A stretch of DNA of 30,905 bases, taken from NCBI GenBank assembly GCA_009731375.1, contig BJOX01000282.1, positions 29,519-60,423 on the forward strand, in the 5' to 3' direction. This stretch comes from Paulinella micropora (lineage: Eukaryota > Cercozoa > Imbricatea > Euglyphida). A program made the translations under genes and the position numbers. The notes beneath the pieces are model-generated. The model was given only the letters and a program-made list of their open reading frames with translations, ran no database searches and had not been told where the DNA came from. Shown piece by piece: positions 1-8,381 of the stretch (within the stretch, counting starts at the first letter, position 1; each line of letters opens with the position of its first letter).

Positions 1-41
<41 letters not shown>

Positions 42-245
42 TGTTATTATTATTATTCGATAGCATAGTTTAGAGAGGGGAGTATAGATACTTAGCTTTA
101 GTATAGTTAGCTAGTGTGTGTGGCCTTCTATCAGTTATCAGTGAGCCTTTCCCTGTTTTTTTTTTCGAGTATATTTCTTCTAACGGGAAGCGCTGCCATT
201 TGTTTTTAATTTAAACTCTCTTTTTATTATTATTATTATTATTCC
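1..245. repeat. (TTA)n tracts around a short unique spacer
   Basis: A pure TTA/ATT trinucleotide tract fills about 1-57 and a second short one lies at about 224-242. The AT-rich sequence between them shows no ORF or motif I recognise. The second tract directly abuts the 5'-truncated viral ORF that follows, so it marks the left edge of viral segment A. Confidence 0.8.
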
Positions 246-383
246 AGCAGTGTGGCTTATTTAAAGAAAGCGGTTCAAAATGCTGAGGCAAGAGAGTTTC
301 AATTGACTTCACCACAAGATGCGAGACTTGACAATATACAGAATTCAGTTGATATTATTAAACAATCCGTTTCAGGTGAATAA
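246..383 (+). pseudogene. 3' fragment of an unknown viral gene upstream of MCP
   Basis: An open frame of about 45 codons enters from the TTA tract and ends at TAA 381-383. The peptide is helical and charged (it includes AYLKKAVQNAEAREFQLT and ends KQSVSGE). It has no start codon of its own near the edge, so it reads as the C-terminal end of a gene whose 5' part was cut off. It lies just upstream of the capsid gene in the same direction. It may be the tail of the gene truncated at about 24660 in segment C, but the two pieces do not overlap, so this is inference. No function can be assigned. Confidence 0.4.
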
Positions 384-472
384 ATAATTATTTTTAATTT
401 CTATTATTTTTTTTATTAGTATAATAAGCCGTGTAATTTCTACAACCACAACAACAAAAANNNNNNNNNNAG
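384..472. other. AT-rich spacer with a 10-N assembly gap
   Basis: AT-rich intergenic sequence. Ten Ns at 461-470 mark a gap of unknown size, directly before the MCP reading frame. The MCP frame is open from 473 back to the gap, so its true N-terminus may be hidden there. Confidence 0.6.
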
Positions 473-493
473 GATTCTAAAAATACTGAGGAG

Positions 494-1893
494 TTGATGA
501 CTCTCAACAACCTCAGATATGAGTTGCCAGCAAATCTAGCACTCACTGAACAGGGAAGTATCTTTAAGAAGAACTTCGCCGACCAGCAAACTTATACCAG
601 TGAGTCGGGGACTGAAATGATTTTTACACTACAGGCAAGCACTGATTTTGTCTATGGAAAAAATTGTTACTTAACATTTGATATTAAGGCCGACGGGTTG
701 GTAGCCACTGATGGAAAAGATAATGTTGCCTGTGCCATTGGTTTCCAGAACACTCCCGCAACTGCTATTTTTGAAAGATTTTTGCTAGAAAGCAAGGATG
801 GTAGCGAACTTGAACGAATTGAAGATTTGAACAAGATGGTGCGAAATATTCTCCCTTGGCACTATCCTTTTGATTATCGTCGGCAGGCACAGATGGCGGG
901 ACAACGAGAATCAGTCAGTGTTAACGTTAATGCTTCTGATGAGTCAATACTTGATTTTGCTGTCAATGTCCCCACTGCTGGTAGTGTTGCGACTGGCCAA
1001 TACTTGAAAGTTTGTATTCCTCTTCATTACTTTTCGGGAGTGTTTAATGAAGAAACTCTCATTCCTCCCTCTTTGGTTAGTGGTATGAGACTTCGTTTGA
1101 CATTTGCGCCACCTTAGGAAGCATTGACTATCATCGGAAGTGGTGATGGGAAAACTTCTTCTATTCCTGCTGGTTTTAATGGTTCCGCTTTGACTTTCAC
1201 CATATCAAATCCAGTTGTTATGTTGGAGACATTCTCTCTTGCTCCCGGTGTCCAGAGAAATGTTATGGAACAGATGGGAAGCAAGGATGGGCTCCCATAC
1301 ACTTATGAAACATATTACAATCAAAAGGCGAATCCGGGGAGATCGGATGATTTTAATCTTCAAATAAGGCCGTTGCTCGTGCTCAGTGCTTGTATATCGT
1401 CACGCAAAACGTGCTCGCTGACAATGCTAATATTGATAACCTTGGAACTGCTCAAATGCCTTATAAGCAGTATCAGTGTCGTATTGGTGATTGGTATGCT
1501 CCACAACAAAAGATGGAACTTGGTGGAAGCACTGATACACTTGCTGCAGTTCAGAGAGGCTGTGCCGAATTGTATATTAACAATCTCCAAGCGACTATGG
1601 GCATTCGTGATGCTTACATGTCGTCATCTGTTTCTCTTGAAAACTTTCGTAAGTATTATTCTACTGGGGACAAAACAGGACTTACATCTAACTCAGGATT
1701 TGCTACCATCATCCAGACACTCAATCAGTCGCCACACATTGGAGCATCTGGAATTGCGGTTAATAACTCACGAACTGCGAAAGTCACTCTTCGTTATGCG
1801 GCCAATTATGATGCGGATCGTGCCATCACTGCTTGGTTGAAATACGTCAAAGTCGCGTCTATCTATCCATCTCGTGCCGTGGTCAAACAATAA
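494..1893 (+). pseudogene. PLV-type double jelly-roll major capsid protein (broken)
   Basis: Forms the icosahedral shell. The N-terminal part carries NNLRYELPANLALTEQGS and a run of beta-rich sequence (YGKNCYLTFDI, FERFLLESKDGSELERI, LKVCIPLHYFSG) of the kind found at the start of polinton-like virus capsid proteins. The C-terminal part (CRIGDWYAPQQKM, TLRYAANYDADRAITAWL) is also capsid-like. Total length of about 466 codons fits the family. Two breaks are visible: an in-frame TAG at 1115-1117, and a single-base frameshift between about 1365 and 1390. The frame is open upstream to the gap at 461-470, so the start at 494/497 is the first one seen, not necessarily the real one. The minor capsid gene follows after 44 bp in the same direction, the usual pairing. 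Assignment is from sequence pattern only; a search against PLV MCP profiles would settle it. Confidence 0.75.
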
Positions 1894-1904
1894 AAAAAAA
1901 TTAA

Positions 1905-1937
1905 AAATTAGAATAATATATAATTTATAATATAGCA
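1905..1937 (+). promoter_or_regulatory. TATA-like element before minor capsid gene
   Basis: The 44-bp spacer between MCP stop and the next ATG holds ATATATAATTTATAATATAG, ending a few bases before the start codon. Similar TATATAA-type elements sit within about 5-25 bases of most viral start codons here, suggesting short-leader viral promoters. Confidence 0.45.
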
Positions 1938-2735
1938 ATGTCATTTACAATAAGCAATCTTGAAGACGAAAAGCGCACCCGCAAAAATTTCCTCCTTCGC
2001 GTCTCCTCAAGTGATAAAACAGAATCAAAATCCGCTTCTACCCACAATGGCCGTTTCGTCGTTGATTTACCAGCAACTGGTCGTAATATTGATATAATCA
2101 GTGCTTATGTCGTTAAAAGTATCTCTATCCCAAACGTTTTCCCAAACATACCGAGTTATGCCAACACTCTCACATTGATTAAAACAACTGGATCGGCTAC
2201 AAAAACGGCAATCGTAACAGAAAATCAATACACCATTGATACATTTATTACCGCTCTTCAAACTGCGATTAATTCAGCAATTACCCCCAACTCCGTAGTT
2301 ATAACTTTGAACTCCGTTAATAAATTGAATTTCGCTTTCACTGGTGATACGTATGCTTTTGATTACGATAATAGCACGATTAGCGACAAGATAGGACTAA
2401 CTGCCGATATCTCGGCGGCTGCGAGTAGCACGATGCAATCTATTGTAAATCTAATCGGTGAAACGGCCGTTTATGTGCATAGCCGTGCATTGAATCAGTC
2501 TGGTTTAGTTGAAGCAAATGGTAATTTCTCTGTCGTTGGTAAATCTAATTTAGATAAGCCCTATGGAGTCCAGTGCTGCTTTGAATCTTCAAACGATGTT
2601 GCCGATTATGTGCCATTTAATACAACAAAAAGTTTAAGGTCTATTGATATTGTAATTAGAAATGCGAGTGGCAATGTGCTTGAATGTCCTGTCAATTTTG
2701 AAGTTTCAATTCTCTTGAAGGCGTATCATGCTTAA
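1938..2735 (+). CDS. minor capsid (penton) protein, PLV type
   Basis: An intact 265-residue protein, the best preserved viral gene here apart from the zinc-repeat gene. It starts with MSFTISNLEDEKRTRKNFLLR, then GRFVVDLPATGRNIDIISAY and SISIPNVFPNIPSYANTL, and ends with a beta-strand SIDIVIRNASGNVLECPVNF. This layout (basic N-terminal arm, N-terminal strand about IDII..AYV.KSISIPN, a T/I/D-rich variable middle, and a final strand) matches the single jelly-roll minor capsid proteins of polinton-like viruses and virophages, which form the pentons at the vertices. It is directly downstream of MCP on the same strand with a TATA-like element between them. The call rests on gene order and fold-like pattern; a structure-based search would confirm it. 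Confidence 0.65.
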   Translation: MSFTISNLEDEKRTRKNFLLRVSSSDKTESKSASTHNGRFVVDLPATGRNIDIISAYVVKSISIPNVFPNIPSYANTLTLIKTTGSATKTAIVTENQYTIDTFITALQTAINSAITPNSVVITLNSVNKLNFAFTGDTYAFDYDNSTISDKIGLTADISAAASSTMQSIVNLIGETAVYVHSRALNQSGLVEANGNFSVVGKSNLDKPYGVQCCFESSNDVADYVPFNTTKSLRSIDIVIRNASGNVLECPVNFEVSILLKAYHA

Positions 2736-2759
2736 GCAAAAAAAGAATACATAGATATA

Positions 2760-2945
2760 ATGACCTACATACAAAATTTAGATATACTATTCACTTTAAT
2801 CAAAAACATCAACTCACGCCGCCGACGACAACATAAAGAACAAATCCCCTGCGGTGTTAATATTGACCAGTTTTACATATATTTGAAGAAAAATCACGCG
2901 CGTATAACAGAAAAGTTAATCAAGGATAAGGGTTTGAATACATAA
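2760..2945 (+). CDS. small basic hypothetical protein
   Basis: Intact 61-residue ORF with a TATA-like ATAGATATA just before its ATG. It is basic (NSRRRRQHKEQ, YLKKNHARITEKL) and mostly helical. It lies 24 bp after the minor capsid gene on the same strand, so it may be co-expressed with the capsid genes. I do not recognise a family. A small basic protein next to capsid genes could bind DNA in the virion, but that is only a guess. Confidence 0.45.
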   Translation: MTYIQNLDILFTLIKNINSRRRRQHKEQIPCGVNIDQFYIYLKKNHARITEKLIKDKGLNT

Positions 2946-2950
2946 AAAAA

Positions 2951-3007
2951 ATGTCAATAGAGATAGAAAAGAAAGTTGATGCGCAAATACAATATTCTAT
3001 GATATAA
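2951..3007 (+). CDS. tiny ORF, possibly a gene remnant
   Basis: An 18-residue ORF begins with ATG after a seven-A run and stops at TAA 3005-3007. It has the same short AT-rich leader as other viral genes, so it may be the start of a gene whose remainder was lost. Too short to support a function. Confidence 0.15.
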   Translation: MSIEIEKKVDAQIQYSMI

Positions 3008-3039
3008 TATTTATCATGAATAAAACCTTCTTTTTTTGT

Positions 3040-4264
3040 TTAAATTTGGTCTTCAATCCAGTTTAATGAAGCGTAAATGCTCGCCGTTCCACCGCTTGTA
3101 TTTTGTGCGGATATAGTAAATGTCTTACCTGACCCTATCTTGATATTATATTGAGATAAATCAATGTATATGGATGAACCACCAGACAACACATATGTAA
3201 ATATCACACTTCCACCTGTTCTTGTTGTCCCCGCTGTATCAACCTCTGCTAACGATGTGTTTGTATCGTAATTTGAATAAGAAGGTGTTCCTCCCAATGT
3301 GGTATTAAGAATAATTCTCGCGATACACGTTTTAGTGCTGATACACAAATTCTCAAAGTAGATTATGTTGTAATTCGTTTTGCTGTTGAATGTGGCGCGG
3401 TTTCTAATGGTAAATATAGCATTCTCAGTTGCTCCTATAGTTTTAACCGAATCATTCGAATTGGTTATAGCAATAGTCCTATCAATATTCCCTTCAACTG
3501 CTAAAAACATACTCGCTGCTTTCATTACAACGGATTGAAGGGTTGATGAATACGCCTTCGCATAAATAGCAAACGCCGCCTGATCCAATGATGGAGTAGT
3601 AGCAGTGCTCGCGTATTTAATCGCATGAATTACTTCCATTCGTCCAGTTCGCGGGTTTTCAATTTTGAATGTAATTTGACCGCTACCCAGATATTGGACG
3701 ACTATTTCAAACACATTCAATTTGGTAAAATCAATCGTGGGGAAGTTCCCCGTATTATCACATTTATCATCATTCCAAGCATATTGACTAACCACATTTT
3801 CAACACTCCCCGCCGTTCTAACAACTGACATTCCCGAGTTTGATTGTCTAAAACATAAATTGTCTGCTGGTGTGCCTATGCCAATATCGCAATTGAAAGT
3901 GGTTGCTGTAGTGGATGATGGAAACAATGCGGAGAATCTAGCAACTAAACCCATACCACTTCTATATTTGGCTCGCTCAATAGTCGTAATCTGCGCGGTT
4001 GAATTACCCGAGGCCGATGTAGTCAAAACCGCCATTGAATTAGCAGTTGATACCACCCCGCCGTTGGTTTCTGTTGTCAAAGAAACGTGTATTAATACCA
4101 TATGTGAATACATTTTGTAATACTGGCGACAGAGTAGCCGTTCGCAATTCTCCGAAGGCGGTTGTTGGTAGTGCGTCTCTTATAGCATCCGTTGATAATG
4201 AAGAAGAAGATGACGATGTAGTTGATGACGATGTCGTATTTGTGCTTTGACCAAACAAATTCAT
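3040..4264 (-). pseudogene. virion surface or fibre-like structural protein (frameshifted)
   Basis: Two reverse-strand pieces make one gene of about 408 codons. The N-terminal piece (4264 down to about 4110) starts MNLFGQSTNTTSSS, has a Ser/Thr linker, then AFGELRTATLSPVLQNVF. The C-terminal piece (about 4113 to 3040) is long, Thr/Ser/Asn-rich and beta-predicted (RSGMGLVARFSALFPS, FEIVVQYLGSGQITFKIENP) and ends SASIYASLNWIEDQI-like. One frameshift near 4095-4113 separates them. The composition and the FGELRTATLSPV opening resemble phage-like structural or receptor-binding proteins of aquatic viruses. It converges on the capsid genes and shares a 29-bp divergent promoter with the gene at 4294. 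Segment B's gene at 11659 also begins MN-I/L-FG-R/Q-S, which may mean related N-terminal anchors. Exact role unknown. Confidence 0.5.
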
Positions 4265-4293
4265 TTTTTGTTATATAATATGTAATATAAAAC
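4265..4293. promoter_or_regulatory. 29-bp divergent promoter
   Basis: Only 29 bases separate two divergent start codons (4264 on the reverse strand, 4294 on the forward strand). They are almost all A/T and contain TTATATAATATGTAATATA, giving a TATA-like element in both directions. Confidence 0.45.
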
Positions 4294-4569
4294 ATGTCAG
4301 TAATAATACGAGAATTGCCGAGCGATATAGTTGGACACATAAGGACATTTGTTTATTCAGAGATGCCCCAGCCAAAATATGGAGAAGAATTTTGTAATAT
4401 ATGCGGTTTGTCTCGCACATTTCAGTCGCACCCCCCAATTATAGCGGGCAATTTTTATGGTGTAGATTGTATTGAGTTTTTCACAATCTGCTCCATTAAA
4501 TGCCACAGGCGAGAGTCTAATCTTAGAGCAAGATATGGAGAACCGCCTTTAGTCGTTGTTAAGTATTAG
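4294..4569 (+). CDS. small Cys-containing protein, unknown
   Basis: Intact 91-residue ORF. The N-terminus (RELPSDIVGHIRTFVYSEM) loosely resembles an F-box-like helix pattern. It is followed by CNICG at about residues 36-40 and CSIKCH near residues 69-74; the two Cys pairs could bind one zinc ion. The gene runs divergently from the structural gene and its 3' end overlaps the 3' end of the convergent protelomerase-like gene by 11 bases. I do not recognise the family; both the F-box and zinc readings are weak. Confidence 0.5.
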   Translation: MSVIIRELPSDIVGHIRTFVYSEMPQPKYGEEFCNICGLSRTFQSHPPIIAGNFYGVDCIEFFTICSIKCHRRESNLRARYGEPPLVVVKY

Positions 4570-5881
4570 CCTTCTTTTTATTTCTCGTGCTTCTTCTTAA
4601 TGGAGCTTTTGTTTCCTCTTCTTTTTTCGCTTCGCTCTTCGTCGCTTCGCCCCTCTTCTCTTTAATAAAAGTATTGACAATAACTGCTCCAATCCCGCTT
4701 AATTTTCGTAGTTTAGTATTTGTAATATTCGGGTTATCATTGTAAATCTGCTCAAGCAATTTATACTTATCCTCTCTGCTAGCGCTTTTACCTAATGGTT
4801 GATATTTACATTCTTCGTCTCCGTTTTCGCTTTTAATTTCATTAGTATTATTTAAATTCAAATATAAATCTATTTTGCGTCTCAACTCCTCTAATTCTGT
4901 TTTAATCCCTTCTGCCTTAATTTCTTCAGGGTCGGCCACATTAACCCAACTATAACTAAAACTAGTGAGCATATCGCCGTGCCCCAATACATTTGAAACC
5001 CACGTGTTAAAATTCTCTAATTTCGGATTGGCGAAATTACTATACGACAAACTAGCATATAGTTTTCGCAACATACTGCTCTTCTGTGTGTATTCTGATA
5101 GCCACGGGAAGATTTTGATAATTCTTTTGTTTAGTTCATTGTTCTTTTGTTTATCAAGCACCCCTTCGCTGTTAATAATAACTGATTTTTTCTTTTTTGA
5201 AATGGTTCCGTATTGAATTTACTTTTTCTATTACAAACTGGGGAGTAAAAAGGACAACAGGCCTCTCAGTCCAATTCTTTTTTTGTCCTTCTCTCTTTTT
5301 CGCTAGGTTATTCACTAGCAACCAACTCGGTTTATCTGGTATTAATTCATATGTGTTTTTATCAAATATTTCCACAGGCCTTGCTCCAATTGCTATCATC
5401 AAAGCAAGCAGTTTAAGATAAGGGTCATTACTTAATATCATATCATTCATTTTAGCCATTACATCACGGACATCAATTTGTATTTTTTGTTCATTTTTGG
5501 CTTTGACATCTTTCTTATATCCCTCAACGATATCAATCCGCTCGTCTTCATTTAGATTAAAATACTTATCCAGTTTGCTCATTTCATATACTTTTTCACT
5601 TTGGTTGGGCTCTATTGCTTTTTTTCTCACCTCAGAAAGTCTTTGCCTTCTACTATTCAAATTTGGATACACGATAGCATATTTAGGATATATCACCTTT
5701 AGTGCCTCAAGCACCTCTTCATCACTCGTTGGCGTGCTAAATAAAGATATAATAGCATTATGAAAGGCTATACTTGGTTTTAATTCACTATCGTAGAAGT
5801 TAGACACCACTTCATAAATTTTAGTTTCGGTAGTAGCAACTCTTACCTGCCTAACAAACTTTTGTCATCTTCGCTCCACAT
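4559..5881 (-). pseudogene. protelomerase-like tyrosine recombinase (frameshifted)
   Basis: A tyrosine recombinase with the motif set of telomere resolvases (phage TelN/TelK, TelA, ResT), which cut a palindrome and reseal it as two closed hairpins. Piece 1 (5810 to 5172) has an N-terminal helical region and the first catalytic Arg in LMIAIGARPVEIF, then a candidate Lys near KKNWTERPVV. Piece 2 (5161 to 4559) has the second Arg in SSMLRKLYASLSYS, the His in WVSNVLGHGD and the likely nucleophile Tyr in SFSYSWVNV. RKLY followed by W..xVLGH, rather than the HxLRHTFAT of common integrases, points to the protelomerase branch. A C-terminal helix-turn-helix-like region (TNTKLRKLSGIGAVIVN) and a basic tail follow. 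A one-base slip in an A-run near 5180-5190 separates the pieces. The frame stays open upstream of 5810 to about 5860; the likely start is ATG 5881, with another slip close by. Alternative: an ordinary integrase. The two large palindromes in this window favour a telomere resolvase. Confidence 0.65.
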
Positions 5882-5883
5882 CG

Positions 5884-5896
5884 TAGTGTATATAAG
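5884..5896 (-). promoter_or_regulatory. TATA-like element of the protelomerase-like gene
   Basis: On the reverse strand CTTATATACAC lies just upstream of ATG 5881, the same short-leader arrangement as at other viral genes. It supports 5881 as the original start. Confidence 0.35.
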
Positions 5897-6706
5897 ACAA
5901 GTCTATTTTTTTCTAAGTCAAAAATAGAAAATTAACTACCCTCCGTCAATTCTGCTTCGCCGACGCTTCCTTCATTGTTTGCCAGCGGTTATGTCTCAGA
6001 GCGTAAATCACCTTCAACGGCTTCTTTTTGCCCCGTCCTTAAAGTCCTTTTTTTAATTTTAAAGTCCCCGAAAACCGCAAGGACACCCTAGAAGCGGTAT
6101 TTTATTGTAGTTCTAACTCTGCCCATATTACCACACGCCCCATCCTTACTTTATTATTATTATTATTAACATTATTATTATAAAAATAGGGTATATAAAA
6201 GAGGATTTAACTCCATTTGACTGAGTTTAACTACGCGTTTGACCCCCCTCCCCTATTTTGGCACCCTATTTTGGGAAAAGTTGGCCGACCCCCCCCCCCC
6301 TTTGTTGTCCCCTGTGCCATTTGGCCGAGGGGGTAATGTTGAAACTGGAAACAAGGGAGTACATCCCCCGATAGTTTAAATGAAGACTTTTCAACGAAAT
6401 AAGCCCCCTACACCTATTGCCTGAGTCCTTATGAGTTGGCGGATCCTTGTTTCCATAAGTACCCTTGATTTACAAAAACAGCAAAATACGCTCTCCTATT
6501 CATCGCGGGTAATAAACCGATTGAAAACTTGGCCTCCAAAACATTGAAAAAATTGATTTTTTTTTGACATTTTCAAACTTTTTTTCAATTTTTAGAGAAA
6601 AAAATGAATCAATAAAATGAGTATCTTATAAAAAAATGGAAAAAAAAAAGCACCTTACCCCAGATTTTAAGGATACCTAGCAATACTTATTTTACCATAA
6701 TTCGTT
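5897..6706. other. intergenic region with C-tracts and a TTA tract
   Basis: No convincing gene. It holds a (TTA)n tract at about 6147-6171, a repeated CCCTATTTTGG phrase near 6250-6275, a run of about 14 C ending near 6301 and long A/T runs at 6545-6650. The C-tracts echo those in the subterminal regions. It may be a degraded coding region or a regulatory spacer between the protelomerase-like and zinc-repeat genes. Confidence 0.4.
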
Positions 6707-7120
6707 TTACTCCGCATTACACTCCTTACATTGATGTTTTTGTCTCTCATGTTCGCATATCTGACTTCCACCGCAGTCCTTACAATAGTTTCTTTGTCTC
6801 GTATGTTCACATATCTGGCTTCCACCGCAGTCCTTGCAAGTATATTTTACTCTCGTATGTTCACATATCTGACTCCCACCGCAGTCCTTGCAAACACATC
6901 TTTGTCTATTATGTTCGCATATCTCGCTTCCACCACATTCCTTACATTTGCTTTTTCGTATATTATGTTCGCATTTACGTCTAGCATTTTCCGCTCTGCA
7001 CCTTCTTCTACAACTTTCACAAGTCTTCAACCTTCGCCCCTTGTCATTCAAAAATTGTGCCGGTAGTCTCCAACATCCACACTTACCGCACTTCTCGTGT
7101 TTGACTTCCTCTGTTATCAT
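6707..7120 (-). CDS. zinc-knuckle repeat protein (CEH..CK-D/E-CGGS repeats)
   Basis: Intact 137-residue protein. The N-terminal part has CGKCGCW and CESCRRRC, a possible zinc ribbon. It is followed by five repeats of about 18 residues of the form CEHxRxxxxCKDCGGSQI; the Cys and His of each repeat (C-x-H-x6-C-x2-C) can bind zinc. The DNA repeat period is 54 bp. Similar Cys/His repeats occur in proteins of large algal viruses and some protists; their role is not known to me, with DNA or RNA binding the likely guess. It is the gene nearest the telomere-like palindrome of segment A. The start ATG at 7118-7120 lies just downstream of a TATA-like element. It is unbroken while its neighbour is frameshifted. 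Confidence 0.75.
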   Translation of the reverse strand: MITEEVKHEKCGKCGCWRLPAQFLNDKGRRLKTCESCRRRCRAENARRKCEHNIRKSKCKECGGSEICEHNRQRCVCKDCGGSQICEHTRVKYTCKDCGGSQICEHTRQRNYCKDCGGSQICEHERQKHQCKECNAE

Positions 7121-7122
7121 CC

Positions 7123-7137
7123 CCCTTTTATATATCG
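7123..7137 (-). promoter_or_regulatory. TATA box of zinc-repeat gene
   Basis: The reverse strand reads CGATATATAAAAGGGGG directly before the ATG, a clear TATATAAAAG element within about 15 bases of the start codon. Confidence 0.5.
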
Positions 7138-7180
7138 TTTGTAAGTCTTTAATATATAAATCAATAAGATAATATCGTTA

Positions 7181-7310
7181 TGGCTGAACCGGTGCCACCA
7201 ATTTTTGGGCGACGGGAGCACTTTTGCCGATCGTCCAAGGAGAAAAAGCAAAAAGCAAACTTTTGTGTGTATTCCCCCCCAACCCCCCCCCCCCCCCCCT
7301 TCTGGGGGGG
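7181..7310. repeat. subterminal region A, C-rich, shared with 17197-17361
   Basis: This stretch is homologous to the one before the second palindrome: both contain TTATGGCTGA, GGTGCCACCAATTTT, TTTGCCGATCG and AAGGAGAAAAAGCAAAAAGCAA, then TTTTGTGTGTATT and C-tracts. Here the end is about 17 C, TTCT and a G-run, then a 10-N gap at 7311-7320. The shared block in the same orientation before both palindromes marks it as the subterminal part of a viral genome end. C/G runs of this length may form quadruplexes and probably caused the gap. Confidence 0.65.
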
Positions 7311-7320
7311 NNNNNNNNNN

Positions 7321-7714
7321 ATTTATGTATTCGCGACTTGTCCCACCGCAAAGTATTAAACAAGCCTTAAAAATATGAAAAACCAACATTTGATATATAG
7401 AAAACATACATAGAAAACAAAAAAACATACCCTTGTTTTACAAAAAAACGACACATGAAGCACACTAAGAGAGATTTTGACAAAATAACGACAAAAACCA
7501 TATATACGCAGTATACATACAATTTTATGGAATAAAATGGTGTTTTTGTCGTTATTTTGTCAAAATCTCTCTTAGTGTGCTTCATGTGTCGTTTTTTTTG
7601 TAAAACAAGGGTATGTTTTTTTGTTTTCTATGTATGTTTTCTATATATCAAATGTTGGTTTTTCATATTTTTAAGGCTTGTTTAATACTTTGCGGTGGGA
7701 CAAGTCGCGAATAC

Positions 7715-7720
<6 letters not shown>
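7321..7720. repeat. 400-bp imperfect palindrome, candidate hairpin telomere A
   Basis: Arms of about 180 bp (7321-7500 and 7538-7720) are near-perfect reverse complements; I see only a one-base difference in an A/T run and a two-base bulge. The outer arm carries CGCGACTTGTCCCACCGC, and the inner arm CACACTAAGAGAGATTTTGAC. The tip is ATTTTAT-GGA-ATAAAAT. On the left side only, about 20 unpaired bases containing ATATACGCAGTATA lie between arm and tip. This is what an unfolded, incompletely paired hairpin end would look like. A protelomerase-like gene lies 1.4 kb away. The left edge is set by a 10-N gap; the right edge joins (AT)n directly. Confidence 0.75.
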
Positions 7721-7785
<65 letters not shown>

Positions 7786-7800
7786 GAGAGAGAGAGAGAA

Positions 7801-7841
<41 letters not shown>

Positions 7842-7842
7842 C
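7721..7842. repeat. (AT)n-(GA)n-(GATA)n microsatellite
   Basis: About 65 bp of AT repeat begin exactly at the end of the palindrome, followed by GA and GATA repeats. This is the junction between the viral end and host DNA. Confidence 0.9.
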
Positions 7843-7868
7843 AGAGAGAAAAAGAGAGTTGTCTTTTC

Positions 7869-7912
7869 CGCTTGACGGTCGGGAGCCCATGCACGAGCGA
7901 GGAAAAAACATG
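7869..7912. repeat. direct repeat, copy 1 (partner 8382-8422)
   Basis: CTTGACGG-xx-GGGAGCC followed by ATG, GAGC-AG and ACATG is found here and again at 8382-8422 in the same orientation, diverged by several bases. The two copies bracket about 470 bp that contain the inverted-repeat elements listed below. Function unknown; could be a diverged tandem or target duplication. Confidence 0.4.
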
Positions 7913-7965
7913 TGATGAAACTTTATGTTATGATATCATATGTGATGCATCTCTGTTGTTACTAA

Positions 7966-8166
7966 GGCCCGTTCTACACCACCCAGATTTCCGGGTTCTG
8001 GGTGTGTAAGTGGCACCTCAGGCCAGGGTTCTTTAGGAAGCAACCCAGCAAGTGGCCCCAGAAACCCGGAATTGTGTAAGTGGCACCACAGGCCAGGCTT
8101 CTTTAGGAAGCAACACCCAGCAAGTGGCCCCAGAAACCCGGAATTCTGGGTGGTGTAGAAGGCGCC
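7966..8166. mobile_element. 201-bp MITE-like element with terminal inverted repeats
   Basis: The ends GGCCCGTTCTACACCACCCAG and CTGGGTGGTGTAGAAGGCGCC are reverse complements with few mismatches, and the similarity continues into CCGGGTTCTGGG. Inside, a unit of about 71 bp (GTGTAAGTGGCACC...CAGGCCAGG...) is present twice. No coding capacity. It looks like a non-autonomous host DNA transposon. I could not find a convincing target-site duplication. Confidence 0.5.
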
Positions 8167-8183
8167 TTATATTATGTACTTGA

Positions 8184-8228
8184 TTTTATCGGTCACCTCC
8201 ACAAAATGTGGTCAGGTTACCGATAAAA
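8184..8228. repeat. perfect-ended stem-loop
   Basis: TTTTATCGGT and ACCGATAAAA are reverse complements flanking an inner CCACA-AAA-TGTGG-like stem. A 45-bp foldback of unknown role. Confidence 0.4.
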
Positions 8229-8233
8229 CTGCA

Positions 8234-8326
8234 TATGCGGCGCGCCAAATTTGACGTGTTTTGCGGACTGGCCGGCCCGGCGCGGCTCGCCCGCAACAAA
8301 ACGTCAAATTTGTGACTAGCCGCATA
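8234..8326. repeat. 93-bp GC-rich foldback element
   Basis: TATGCGGC ... GCCGCATA at the ends, with CAAATTTGACG and CGTCAAATTTG further in, form a long imperfect hairpin around a GC-rich centre (GGCCGGCCCGGCGCGG). Probably a small foldback/MITE of the host. Confidence 0.45.
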
Positions 8327-8381
8327 ATATAGTATGATGCAACTGTATTGTTAGATTATGTAGTTGATGATATAACCTTGC

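Noticed and set aside
1390-1840. Overlapping forward frames in the capsid region as separate genes
   Set aside because: The capsid pattern moves from one frame to the other at about 1365-1390, so it is one gene with a frameshift.
7321-7720. Palindrome as a transcription terminator or a MITE
   Set aside because: Arms of 180 bp with a conserved unpaired tip, repeated at a second viral end and next to viral subterminal sequence, do not fit either.
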